DNA from: Arthrobacter mangrovi
GTDB lineage: Bacteria; Actinomycetota; Actinomycetes; Actinomycetales; Micrococcaceae
Assembly (NCBI RefSeq): GCF_026011795.1
Contig: NZ_BRVS01000006.1
Span: forward strand, 1-64,000
Direction of reading: 5' to 3'
Length of the DNA stretch: 64,000 bases
Position numbers and translations under genes: made by a program. Numbering within the stretch: the stretch's first letter is position 1; each line of letters starts with the position of its first letter. The notes under the pieces are model-generated. The model was not told where the DNA came from, searched no databases, and saw only the letters and a program-made list of their open reading frames with translations. Positions 44,449 to 52,673 of the stretch are shown here, in pieces.

Positions 44449-46011
44449 GTGACAGCCTTGAGCGGAACTGCTGCTGACGTCAAAGCCGATGCCCTGGCAC
44501 CACACGGAGCCGCTTCAGCGATAGGGACAGGCCGAGGCTCCGGAAAGACGCCCAACGAACTCAAACGGGGGCTAAGCAGCCGCCACTTGCAAATGATCGC
44601 CATAGGCGGTGCGATCGGCACCGGACTGTTTGTCGCCTCCGGCGGCAGCATTTCCCAGGCAGGTCCCGGCGGCGCGTTGGTCGCCTACGCCCTGGTCGGG
44701 CTGATGGTGTTCCTGCTGATGCAGTCGCTAGGCGAGATGTCGGCCAAAATTCCCGTTGCCGGCTCCTTCCAGACCTTTGCCGCCCGTTTCGTCTCCCCGT
44801 CCTTCGGGTTCGCAATCGGCTGGAACTACTGGTTCAACTGGGCCATCACAGTGGCCGCCGAGCTTGTCGCGGCCGGTATCATCATGGACTTCTGGTTCCC
44901 GGGAGTGCCAGGCTGGGTCTGGGCCGGAACCTTCCTGCTGATGCTGACCGGGCTCAACGCGCTTTCGGCCAAGTCCTTCGGCGAGTCGGAATTCTGGCTC
45001 TCCCTTATCAAGGTTGCGGCTGTGGTGGTCTTCCTGATCGCCGGCGTGCTGATGATCTTCGGCATCCTCGGGGGTAACTCCCCGGGCCTGAGTAACTGGG
45101 AAAACCGGGATGACGTGTTCCACGGCGGCTGGGTCTCAATCATCTCCGTCTTCATGATTGCCGGATTTTCCTTCCAGGGCACCGAGCTCGTGGGGGTGGC
45201 CGCAGGCGAAGCCAAGAACCCGCGCCGCGAAGTACCGAAGGCTATTCGTGCGGTCTTCTGGCGCATCATGCTTTTCTATATCGGTGCCATCTTCATCATC
45301 GGCTGCCTGATCCCGTTCACCGATCCCAGCCTCCTGGCATCGGGCGAGGCCGACGTTGCGGTGTCGCCGTTCACTCTGGTCTTCTCCCACGCCGGGATCG
45401 CCTTTGCAGCGGCCCTGATGAACGCGGTGATCCTGACCGCCATCCTGTCCGCAGGCAACTCCGGACTATACGCCTCCACCCGAATGCTCTACGCAATGGC
45501 CCACGACGGCAAGGCGCCGAAAATCTTCGGCCGCACCAACGCACGGGGTGTCCCCGTTCCGGCACTGCTGGCGACTGCGGCCGTAGGACTCTTCGGTTTC
45601 CTCTCCGCGATCGTCGGTCAGGGCGCGGCCTACTCCTGGCTGCTGAACATGTCAGGCCTGTGTGGCTTTATTGTCTGGGCAGGCATCGCGATCTCGCACT
45701 ACCGGTTCCGACGCGGCTTCCTGGCCCAGGGCAACAACGTCAGCGACTTGCCGTACAAGGCATCTTTGTTCCCGATCGGCCCGCTGCTTGCCTTCGCCCT
45801 GCTGGTCCTGGTGATCGCTGGACAGAACTATGAGGCCGTGCTTGCCGGTCGGGGCTTGGAAGTGCTGACCTCGTACATCGGGCTGCCCGCCTTCATACTC
45901 CTATGGCTCAGCCACCGCTTCATCACCAAGTCGAAGCTGGTGCCGCTGCGCGAGATGGATCTCACCGGACCCGAGGTCCTCGAAGAGGTACCTACCGCCG
46001 GCACCCGCTGA
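44449..46011 (+). CDS. lysP: Lysine/amino acid permease (APC family)
   Basis: A 520-residue, 12-helix amino acid permease. Motifs: GLSSRHLQMIAIGGAIGTGLF, SFQGTELVGVAAGEAKNPRR, FWRIMLFYIGAI, LSAGNSGLYASTRMLYA and ISHYRFRRGFLAQG. The sequence follows LysP closely over its whole length. GTG 44449 was chosen; GTG 44419 is in frame and adds ten residues. About 40 residues precede the first helix. It takes up a basic or other amino acid with protons. Confidence 0.83.
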   Translation: MTALSGTAADVKADALAPHGAASAIGTGRGSGKTPNELKRGLSSRHLQMIAIGGAIGTGLFVASGGSISQAGPGGALVAYALVGLMVFLLMQSLGEMSAKIPVAGSFQTFAARFVSPSFGFAIGWNYWFNWAITVAAELVAAGIIMDFWFPGVPGWVWAGTFLLMLTGLNALSAKSFGESEFWLSLIKVAAVVVFLIAGVLMIFGILGGNSPGLSNWENRDDVFHGGWVSIISVFMIAGFSFQGTELVGVAAGEAKNPRREVPKAIRAVFWRIMLFYIGAIFIIGCLIPFTDPSLLASGEADVAVSPFTLVFSHAGIAFAAALMNAVILTAILSAGNSGLYASTRMLYAMAHDGKAPKIFGRTNARGVPVPALLATAAVGLFGFLSAIVGQGAAYSWLLNMSGLCGFIVWAGIAISHYRFRRGFLAQGNNVSDLPYKASLFPIGPLLAFALLVLVIAGQNYEAVLAGRGLEVLTSYIGLPAFILLWLSHRFITKSKLVPLREMDLTGPEVLEEVPTAGTR

Positions 46012-46091
46012 CCCTCCGAGCGGCCGGATTACGCGTGACGCCCCCGAGGCGCTCACGAGCCGCGGATACAAGCACCATCCAGAAAGCCCGT

Positions 46092-46134
46092 CTTCCCGGG
46101 CTCGGGGCGGCACCCGGGCCCGGGAAGCTTTATT
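46092..46134 (+). terminator. Terminator of the permease gene
   Basis: A 10-bp stem CTTCCCGGGC (46092-46101) with GCCCGGGAAG (46118-46127), followed by CTTTATT, 80 bases after the permease stop and before the convergent OYE stop. Confidence 0.65.
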
Positions 46135-46140
46135 CGGCGG

Positions 46141-47244
46141 CTACCAGGCGGCGCGCCAGTACTGGTCGGCACGGGGGTTGACGTCGCGGGTGATGCCGAG
46201 GGCTTTCGCCGCATTCGCCGGCCAGTGCGCGTCCTTCAGGGCAGCGCGCCCGACGCTCACGCCGTCGGCCTGCCCGGTGACCACGACGTGCTCGGCCTGC
46301 GCCGGGTCCGTGAGGAGCCCGACGGCGGTGACGAAGGAATCGGTGCCGTCCAGGGCTTCACGGACGGCAGCCGCGAGCGGAACCTGGAAGCCCGGGCCGG
46401 AGGGGCCGTGGTAGGACCCGATGCCCGCGCTGGAGAGGTCGAAGGCGGTGACGCCGAGTTCCCGCGCCTCGCGGACAAACCGGAGGGTATCCGCGAGCCG
46501 CCATCCGCCCTCGACCCAGTCGTCTCCGGAGAGGCGGATCGCCAGCGGCTTGTGGTCCGGCCAGGCGGCCCGGATCGCCGCGATGACCTCGCGCGCGTAC
46601 CGGGTGCGGTTCTCGTAGCTGCCGCCGTAGGCGTCTTCACGATGGTTGGTCAGCGGGGAGAGGAACTGGTGGATGAGGTAGCCGTGGGCGGCGTGGATCT
46701 GTACGACGTCGAATCCCGCCTCGTCCGCGCGGCGTGCGGCGTCAGCCCAAGACTGGACCGAGGCCTTGATCCCGTCGACGTCCAGCACATGCGGCTGCGC
46801 CAGGCCGAAGATGTCGGTGGTCGAGGGGCCGACCGTTTCCCAGCCGCCCTCCTCAACTGGGATGGAGCCCTCGGCCTGCCCGGGCAGCCAGGGGTAGGTG
46901 GAGGCCTTGGCGCCGGCGTGTGCCAGCTGGACGCCGATCGCCGCCCCCTGCTCGTGGGCGAAGTCCACGATGGGCTTCCAGGCGTCGCGCTGCGCATCGT
47001 TCCAGAGCCCGGCGTCGCGGTCGGAGATCCGGCCCTCGGGCACTACGGCTGTCGCTTCGGCGACGACGAGTCCGAAGCCGCCGGCGGCACGTGCGCCGAG
47101 ATGAACCAGGTGCCAGTCGGTGGGAACTCCGTCGCGTGCGGTCACCGAGTACTGGCACATCGGGGCGAGCACGGTGCGGTTGCGCAGCTGCAGGCCGGAG
47201 CCGTCGGGGGTGGACAGGGTCGCGGGTTCGAAAAGCTTGCTCAC
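46141..47244 (-). CDS. NADH:flavin oxidoreductase, YqjM-type Old Yellow Enzyme
   Basis: A 367-residue FMN ene-reductase. Motifs: NRTVLAPMCQYS with the redox cysteine of the thermophilic-like YqjM class, HLGARAAGGFGLV, IHAAHGYLIHQFLSPL, DAYGGSYENR and VSVGRAALKDAHW. GTG 47244 has GGAG upstream; an ATG at 47292 is in frame but without a ribosome site. It reduces enones and similar electrophiles and may act in detoxification. Different subclass from the OYE at 23305. Confidence 0.85.
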   Translation of the reverse strand: MSKLFEPATLSTPDGSGLQLRNRTVLAPMCQYSVTARDGVPTDWHLVHLGARAAGGFGLVVAEATAVVPEGRISDRDAGLWNDAQRDAWKPIVDFAHEQGAAIGVQLAHAGAKASTYPWLPGQAEGSIPVEEGGWETVGPSTTDIFGLAQPHVLDVDGIKASVQSWADAARRADEAGFDVVQIHAAHGYLIHQFLSPLTNHREDAYGGSYENRTRYAREVIAAIRAAWPDHKPLAIRLSGDDWVEGGWRLADTLRFVREARELGVTAFDLSSAGIGSYHGPSGPGFQVPLAAAVREALDGTDSFVTAVGLLTDPAQAEHVVVTGQADGVSVGRAALKDAHWPANAAKALGITRDVNPRADQYWRAAW

Positions 47245-47339
47245 GTATTGCTCCAACCGGAGCCCGGTCCCGGCTATTCCTGCAGGGGTCATGGGATGGC
47301 TCACGGCCGCCGACGGTGCTGGCGCGGTATGCGGCCCGC

Positions 47340-48125
47340 TCAGAGGGAGAGCGAGCCGCGGACGATGCTGACGCCGGAGTGGGCAGGGTTGCCATCCAGG
47401 GGCTCGTCGGAGACGTCGACGATCGGGTACTCCGCGAGGTTGAGCCCCGGGGGAATGGCGAAGGTCGCCGATCTGCTGTCCATGACCCCGAGGCTGACGA
47501 GGCCGGAGAGATCGGGCTTGATGAGCCAGACCTCCTGGTAGCCGGAGGCTTCCTGGTCGCTGAGTTCGACGGTCAGCTCGCGTTCGCCGCCGCGCTCGAC
47601 GACCTCCGCGGTGCCGGTGGTGGCGAAGTTGGCCAGCGGTTCGAGCCGGGCCGCGGCCAGCGGCGGGGTCTGGGACTGCTGCGTGACCACCCAGGAGATG
47701 CCGGCTGCCGCGATGACGACGGCGGCGGCTGCGGCAATCAGCCAGAGCGCGGTGTTCCGGCGCGGCGCCGTGCCGGTCCCGCGGGTGCGTGAAGCGGAGC
47801 GCCGGTCGGCCAGGCTCGTGGGTTCCTGCGCCTCCTTGGGTTCCTGCTGCTCCGCTGGTTCCCGCGGCCGTTCCGGCTCCAGCGGATCGGCGGCGAGGGA
47901 CTCGTCCAAAGCGAGCTCCCGGTGAATAGCTGTCCAGACGCCGGCGGAAGGCTGCGTGAGGGTACCCGGGTCGGGCTGGCTGCGCGCTGCGTCCACCGCC
48001 CGGCGGAGGGCGGCGTGCTCCGCGGCGCACGCGCTGCAGGTGCGCAGGTGCTCGTTGTCGGCTTCGCTCGCCACCGGCTCGCCGAGGGCCATGAGGCTGA
48101 GCAGGTCCGGATCAATATGCGGCAC
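47340..48125 (-). CDS. Anti-sigma factor, RskA family
   Basis: A 261-residue membrane anti-sigma factor. The N-terminal zinc-binding anti-sigma domain has the HLRTCSACAAEH motif (H-x3-C-x2-C), then a Glu/Pro-rich linker, a membrane helix at about residues 127-148 (ALWLIAAAAAVVIAAAGISWVV), and an extracellular RskA C-terminal domain ending GNPAHSGVSIVRGSLSL. It holds the SigK-like factor inactive until cleaved. Overlaps the sigma gene by 14 bp. Confidence 0.87.
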   Translation of the reverse strand: MPHIDPDLLSLMALGEPVASEADNEHLRTCSACAAEHAALRRAVDAARSQPDPGTLTQPSAGVWTAIHRELALDESLAADPLEPERPREPAEQQEPKEAQEPTSLADRRSASRTRGTGTAPRRNTALWLIAAAAAVVIAAAGISWVVTQQSQTPPLAAARLEPLANFATTGTAEVVERGGERELTVELSDQEASGYQEVWLIKPDLSGLVSLGVMDSRSATFAIPPGLNLAEYPIVDVSDEPLDGNPAHSGVSIVRGSLSL

Positions 48126-48723
48126 TGTCTACCTCCAATCGGCGTCTCAGGTGCTGCAGGCTGCGGCGGATGTGGCTCTTGACTGTACCCAACGGCAGTT
48201 CGAGCCGGCGGGAAATCTGGTCGTGCGTCAGGTCGTCGAAGAAGGCCAAACGCATGATGGACCCCTGAGGTTCCCCCAGGCGCTCCAGTTCGTCATGGAG
48301 CAGGAGCCGGTCCGCGAGCAGGTCCGCGTCGGGGCCGCCGACAGTGCCGTCAGGGTCGGCAGCCAGCTGAGCCGCCTGGACGCTCCGCAGGTCCTTGATC
48401 GAGGAGGACCGGGCGTCCGCGATGGCATTGCGGGTGATGCCGACGATCCACGCCGGAAGCCGGGCCCGCGAGGGGTCGAAGGTGCTGCGCGAGCGCCAGG
48501 CGCGGATAAAGACTTCCTGCGTCACGTCGTCGGCCCCCGCGCGGTTCCCGAGCGAACGGGCCGCGAGAGTGTGGACGAGCGGAGCGAACTGCCGGTAGGC
48601 CTCGGCGAGGGCGTTTTCGTCCCCGCCGGCGAAGGCCGCGTCGAGTTCCGCGGTCCAGGCACTGGCAGCGGGAGGAGCCAACGGTTGCTCCCTCCAAACT
48701 GCGGCGTAGCGCGTCGCTTCCAT
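48112..48723 (-). CDS. ECF sigma factor, SigK-like
   Basis: A 203-residue ECF sigma factor. Region 2 reads YRQFAPLVHTLAARSLGNRAGADDVTQEVFIRAW in outline, with WIVGITRNAIADARRS-type continuation; region 4 has LAFFDDLTHDQISRRLELPLG and TVKSHIRRSLQHLR. Encoded between a class F sortase and its anti-sigma factor. It probably activates the sortase, its own operon and the DUF4397 gene. Confidence 0.87.
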   Translation of the reverse strand: MEATRYAAVWREQPLAPPAASAWTAELDAAFAGGDENALAEAYRQFAPLVHTLAARSLGNRAGADDVTQEVFIRAWRSRSTFDPSRARLPAWIVGITRNAIADARSSSIKDLRSVQAAQLAADPDGTVGGPDADLLADRLLLHDELERLGEPQGSIMRLAFFDDLTHDQISRRLELPLGTVKSHIRRSLQHLRRRLEVDSAAY

Positions 48724-48738
48724 GGCCGGTTGGACCGC

Positions 48739-49437
48739 TCACCGCGGCACCGCGGTGACTATGACATTGTCGCTGTAGTCCTGGCGCTCGTCCAGCCATC
48801 GGCCCCCGCAGGTCACGAGCTTCAGTTCGGGAGGACCATCCCGGCGGAACAGGGCCCCGCCGTCGAGTTCCCCCTTGTCGACGGAATCGACGCGTGAAAC
48901 CTCGTACTCCAGGACGCCGCCGTCGGCCTGCTCCACCGTCACCCGCGCGCCCGGGTCCAGCCGCTTCAGTTCGGCGAACGGCGCCACATCCGTCAGCGTG
49001 TCGACATGGGCCGCGATCACGGCGCTGCCCTCCTTCGCGCCCGGGACCGTTCCGTGGCGGTACCAGCCGGCCTGGTAGAAGGAGTCCGGAATGACCATTG
49101 CGTTGTCCGGGCCGACGCCGACCTCCACCACGTCGACGGCGATGGACGTGCCTTCGACGCGCAGGAATCGTGGCGGAGCCGGTTCGCGGGGTGCCGGGGC
49201 CAGCGTGGCCTTGTGGAGCGGGATATCCGGCAGATCCGGCGCCGCTTCCGAGGCGGTCCGGGAGGGGGCCGCGGCCGCCGTGCCGGCAACCGGCGCGGAC
49301 GGACCGGCACCGGGAGGCGGGGTGCCGGGAGACGCGGTGCCACAGGCCGTCGCCAGCAGCAGGGCGGCCGCCAGGGACATAACGACGGCGGGGCGTTCCC
49401 TCCGGCGGCGGGTGTTCGTTTTCGCTGGCCGGGTCAT
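48739..49437 (-). CDS. Class F sortase
   Basis: A 232-residue exported protein. Basic N-terminus, hydrophobic segment and a lipobox-like LLLATAC, then a Pro/Ala-rich linker and the sortase domain with catalytic histidine in VIAAHVDT and cysteine in LVTCGGRW. Class F sortases are actinobacterial and attach or process surface proteins with LPXTG-like motifs. It lies 15 bases before the sigma gene, so they are co-transcribed. The adjacent DUF4397 protein lacks LPXTG, so its target is not clear. Confidence 0.85.
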   Translation of the reverse strand: MTRPAKTNTRRRRERPAVVMSLAAALLLATACGTASPGTPPPGAGPSAPVAGTAAAAPSRTASEAAPDLPDIPLHKATLAPAPREPAPPRFLRVEGTSIAVDVVEVGVGPDNAMVIPDSFYQAGWYRHGTVPGAKEGSAVIAAHVDTLTDVAPFAELKRLDPGARVTVEQADGGVLEYEVSRVDSVDKGELDGGALFRRDGPPELKLVTCGGRWLDERQDYSDNVIVTAVPR

Positions 49438-49456
49438 GGCTCTCCTCAGGACGGGG

Positions 49457-49491
49457 CCCGTCCGGTCCCAAGGTGCCAGGGACCGGACGGG
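49457..49491 (-). terminator. Terminator after the DUF4397 gene
   Basis: A 13-bp perfect stem (CCCGTCCGGTCCC with its complement) around a nine-base loop, 54 bases past the DUF4397 stop and before the sortase gene. Confidence 0.7.
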
Positions 49492-49545
49492 CGGATGAAG
49501 GCGGCGCCCATCGGTGCTTAGATGACGTGGACGCCGCCGGCTCAA

Positions 49546-50370
49546 TCAGCCGCGGCGGGCAACAGCGCGCCGCCGCAGGGCCACCGCGCCGGCGCCGAGC
49601 AGGAGCAGGCCGCCGGCAGCGGCACCCGCCATGGCCGCGCCGGTGCCGCCGTCGTCGGCAGCCGCACCCGAGCGGCCGCCGGGAACGGCGCCAGGGTTCG
49701 AGTGCAGGCCCTCGATGTTCTGGACGGCCAGCTGCAGGTTGCCGTCGTCCAGGCTGCCCCAGGCGTAGACAATCGTGTGGGTGCCCTCGGCCACCGTCAC
49801 GTCGGCCGGGCCGATGACGGGGTCCGTGGTGCCTGCAGCAGCGACGGCCGCGGGAACGGTGCCCGGATCCAGGGTGAGGGTCTGCTCGTCCGGATTCTCG
49901 AGGCCCTTGATCACGGCGGTGCCCCCGGCGAGGACGTCCACCGCGGGGGCTGCGGCAGTATGCCGGACCGTCAGCTTGCCCTTGCCGGCGTCGATGGGGG
50001 AGACGTCGTTGGTGTAGAAGTTGGCCGTCGGGTTGCCTTCGGCGTCGAGGTTCGCCACCGCGGTGTAGTTGCCGCCGTCCTTGAGGTCGACATCGACCGG
50101 GCCGATGACTGCTTCATCCGCGCTCGCCGCGTCCGAGGCGGTGATCGCCAGCGAGTGGCCGCCGGCCGGAACCGGCAGCGGACCGGCCAAGGTCCCCGGC
50201 GCAAAGTCGTCCAGGGTGAGCGCACCGTCGACCCACACATCGACGGTGAGGTCCGGCACGCCGTGCAGCACCGACAGCTGGGCCTCGCCATCCGCCGCGT
50301 TGGCGGGCGCGGCGAAACCGGCGGCGGCCATCAGTCCTGCGGCTCCGGTAGCAAGAATCATTCTGCGCAT
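49546..50370 (-). CDS. DUF4397-domain surface protein
   Basis: A 274-residue exported protein. Signal peptide (MRRMILATGAAGLMAAAGF to AANAA), two DUF4397 units beginning LSVLHGVPDLTVDVWVDG and LTVRHTAAAPAVDVLAG, and a C-terminal membrane helix with Arg-rich tail (GGLLLLGAGAVALRRRAVARRG). This tail is of the sortase-substrate shape, but no LPXTG precedes the helix. ATG 50370 has AGGAG eight bases upstream; ATG 50376 is too close. A possible ECF-type promoter (GCATCC at 50448-50453 on the minus strand) lies upstream. Confidence 0.82.
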   Translation of the reverse strand: MRRMILATGAAGLMAAAGFAAPANAADGEAQLSVLHGVPDLTVDVWVDGALTLDDFAPGTLAGPLPVPAGGHSLAITASDAASADEAVIGPVDVDLKDGGNYTAVANLDAEGNPTANFYTNDVSPIDAGKGKLTVRHTAAAPAVDVLAGGTAVIKGLENPDEQTLTLDPGTVPAAVAAAGTTDPVIGPADVTVAEGTHTIVYAWGSLDDGNLQLAVQNIEGLHSNPGAVPGGRSGAAADDGGTGAAMAGAAAGGLLLLGAGAVALRRRAVARRG

Positions 50371-50639
50371 TGCCATCTCTCCTTCATCGGCCCGGGGACC
50401 GGGCGGGATATTGCTGACACCCCTACTACCGGTCGAAACTGCCGTTTGGATGCAGGCGGACGCAGTTTTTTTCGAAACGGTGGAGGGGTCCCAATACCCC
50501 GGGACCGTGGGCCGTGACGTACAGGCCGGCCGGCGGGACAATGAGGGTGGGCAGGGCGGTAAAGTCGCGGCCGCTGCAGCAGTCCCGGGCGCATCCCGGG
50601 GGCGGTTGGGCGGCCGCGGGAGTGTGGGGTGGTGTCGCG

Positions 50640-51107
50640 ATGACCAGGTTCGTGATCGGGCCCGATGTTGCACTGCAGTTGGCGCGGGACAGGGCCCGGA
50701 TTGCGGTGGCGCACCAGCTCGTGGCGCCGACTTTGCTGCGCTCGCAGGTCCTCTCCGTTCTCTACCGGGAGGTGCGCAGCGGTGCGATGGAGTCGCGTGA
50801 GGCGGAGCGGCAGCTCGACTACCTGCGCGGCCTGCGGATCCGGCTGCTGGGAGATCGTGCCTTGCAGCGGGCCGCATGGAAGGTAGCCAGCGAACTTGGG
50901 TGGCCGGACACTTTCGAGGCCGAATACGTGGCTCTGGCCCAGCTTCAGGCCGACGCCTTTGTGACCCTTGACCAGCAGCTCGCGCGGTCCGCTCGGAAAC
51001 TGGTGAAGCTCGCAGAGCCCGAGGCGTTATTCGTACCTGCCGGTACCGACAGGAGGCCAGGCAGCGGCGGAGGACGCCATCGGAAGCTGCCGCCGCTCAA
51101 GATCTAG
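50640..51107 (+). CDS. PIN-domain protein, VapC-like, no antitoxin beside it
   Basis: A 155-residue PIN-fold protein. Acidic residues expected for metal binding: VIGPDVAL, PDTFEAEYVAL and DAFVTLDQQL. At the second acidic position, where toxins often have ELRSE, this one has APTLLRSQV with glutamine. I recall actinobacterial VapC-type proteins with the same RSQV, so it may be normal for the subgroup. No VapB-like ORF is seen on either side. An RNase toxin or a household RNase are both possible. Confidence 0.7.
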   Translation: MTRFVIGPDVALQLARDRARIAVAHQLVAPTLLRSQVLSVLYREVRSGAMESREAERQLDYLRGLRIRLLGDRALQRAAWKVASELGWPDTFEAEYVALAQLQADAFVTLDQQLARSARKLVKLAEPEALFVPAGTDRRPGSGGGRHRKLPPLKI

Positions 51108-51112
51108 GAAGT

Positions 51113-51144
51113 GCTCGTCGCGGTCCTCGACGGCCACGACGAGC
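51113..51144. terminator. Hairpin between the convergent PIN and small unknown genes
   Basis: GCTCGTCG (51113-51120) pairs with CGACGAGC (51137-51144). It lies between the stops at 51107 and 51182. Confidence 0.5.
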
Positions 51145-51181
51145 GCAGATTGAGGCGCGCCCTCAGACCGTGGGCGGACAG

Positions 51182-51538
51182 CTAGCTGGCTTCGGGTTCC
51201 GCCGCGCGGTCCTGGGCGAACCTATTCGCGACGGCGCCGGCACAAACTCCGGCGGCTGCGCTCACGAGCTCCGGCGGGATGCCGGCAGCGAGGGCAATGC
51301 TGATCTCCTCATCGCAGGCAGCTTTCGCCTGGTCCAGCGCCCATTCGGCTGCTTCGACCTCCCCCGCCCGGACCGTGACGGCCGCCAGCGCCTTCTTCTG
51401 TTCGGTGGAAAGGCTGGCCACGGCGTCCGTCTCCCCGTCCGGCAACGGGAGGACCTCGGGTGCTGACTCGACGATTACGTCTGCCTCCAGCGCCGCAACG
51501 GACAGGGGCAGAGTCTTTGGTTCAGCAATGGGCTCCAT
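51182..51538 (-). CDS. Small alanine-rich protein, unknown
   Basis: 118 residues with an acidic, proline-containing N-terminal third (SAPEVLPLPDGETDA) and a helical, Ala/Glu-rich remainder (AAEWALDQAKAACDEEISIAL; VSAAAGVCAGAVANRFAQ). ATG 51538 has GAAGGG upstream. Likely soluble helical protein; no family recognised. Confidence 0.5.
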   Translation of the reverse strand: MEPIAEPKTLPLSVAALEADVIVESAPEVLPLPDGETDAVASLSTEQKKALAAVTVRAGEVEAAEWALDQAKAACDEEISIALAAGIPPELVSAAAGVCAGAVANRFAQDRAAEPEAS

Positions 51539-51752
51539 GGAGGTCCCTTCCAAGCGAGAGGGGCGGGCCTTCTGCCTTCCGGGGGAAGGAGGCCTCCGGG
51601 CAAGACCGACCGGTCTCGCTCGTGGCCCACAGCATATACGGGGCCGGTGCCGGATCGTGAATCCTGGACAGAGCGGCTTGGGTCTCGGGCCCTCTTGCGG
51701 GTGCTTACGGCCGCTTGGCGCAGGGGGAAAACCCGTTTCCGGCCAGTGGAAT

Positions 51753-51769
51753 GACCGGTCCGCGACCGG
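51753..51769. promoter_or_regulatory. Palindrome before the TetR gene
   Basis: GACCGGTC (51753-51760) is followed by GACCGG (51764-51769), ending 27 bases before the TetR start. AGACCG-AC-CGGTCT at 51603-51616 lies before the opposite gene. These are possible TetR operators. Confidence 0.4.
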
Positions 51770-51796
51770 ATGCCTGGCGTATCCTAGGTGACTGTC

Positions 51797-52459
51797 ATGA
51801 CCCAAAGCGAAGTCGCCGAATCCCAGCACCCGCGCGAACGGGTGCTGTCCGCCGTCTACCCGCTCTTTGCGCATCGCGGCGTTCGTGATGTGGGCATCGA
51901 CGAGATTATTCGCACTGCCGGAGTGGCCAAGGCGACGTTCTACCGGCATTTTGCGTCCAAGGAAGCTTTGGTCCTGGCTTTCCTGCAGCGGCGCCACGAG
52001 GTCTTCGGCATTAATTGGCTCCTCGGCGAGGTGGCGCGGCGGGCGACCACTCCGGAGGGACGCTTGCTGGCGATCTTCGATGTCTTTGCCGAATGGTTCG
52101 CCCGCGAGGACTACGAAGCGTGTTCCTTCATCCGCGTGATGTTTGAGTTGGGCGCCTCGGATCCGGCCGGGCAGGCCAGCATTGGCTACCTGCACGAGAT
52201 CCGGAACCAGATCGTCCTGCTGGCCAAGGATGCCGGCCTGGACGATGTGGACGGATTCGCGTGGTCATGGCGGATCCTCATGGCCGGATCGATCGTCACC
52301 GCGGCTGAAGGGGACCTGGGGGCGGCGTCCCGTGCCCGCCGGCTGGCTGCGGCGCTGATCGCCCAGCACCGTCCTGCCACAGCCACCCAAGCCTTCCACT
52401 GCCCGGCATCACCCGGTCACCACGAGGGGACGGGGCAGTTCCGGAGGGAGAACCGGTAA
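51797..52459 (+). CDS. TetR-family transcriptional regulator
   Basis: A 220-residue regulator. HTH: VGIDEIIRTAGVAKATFYRHF with the following ASKEALVLAFL; C-terminal part of the TetR_C type with FAEWFAREDYEACSFIRVM. ATG 51797 has AGGTG six bases upstream; GTG 51788 is in frame. The last 20 codons overlap the opposite small gene. Targets not evident beyond itself and possibly the 51182 gene. Confidence 0.8.
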   Translation: MTQSEVAESQHPRERVLSAVYPLFAHRGVRDVGIDEIIRTAGVAKATFYRHFASKEALVLAFLQRRHEVFGINWLLGEVARRATTPEGRLLAIFDVFAEWFAREDYEACSFIRVMFELGASDPAGQASIGYLHEIRNQIVLLAKDAGLDDVDGFAWSWRILMAGSIVTAAEGDLGAASRARRLAAALIAQHRPATATQAFHCPASPGHHEGTGQFRRENR

Positions 52460-52665
52460 CCATCGTCTTCGAGGTACATTCGCCGGCCGCGGCCGTGGTC
52501 CAGGTACACCCAGATGGTTCGTCCGTCTTCGGTAACGTCGTCGACGACGCCGGTCTCCTTCACCCGCCGGGGGTGTTCGATGGCGACCGGGTCTCCCGGG
52601 TACAGGCGGCCCGGCCTTTCCTGCACGTTTTGGCGGTCGGGGACCAAAGCGGATTGCTTCGACAT
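52417..52665 (-). CDS. Small protein of 82 residues, unknown
   Basis: Reads RLYPGDPVAIEHPRRVKETG and TIWVYLDHGRGRRMYLEDDG, with several aromatic and charged residues that suggest a small beta-barrel fold. It is eight bases after FolD's stop codon in the opposite sense (FolD ends at 52674) and its C-terminus overlaps the TetR gene end by 43 bp. Probably the last gene of the folD unit. Function unknown. Confidence 0.6.
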   Translation of the reverse strand: MSKQSALVPDRQNVQERPGRLYPGDPVAIEHPRRVKETGVVDDVTEDGRTIWVYLDHGRGRRMYLEDDGYRFSLRNCPVPSW

Positions 52666-52673
52666 GGCGCGCC

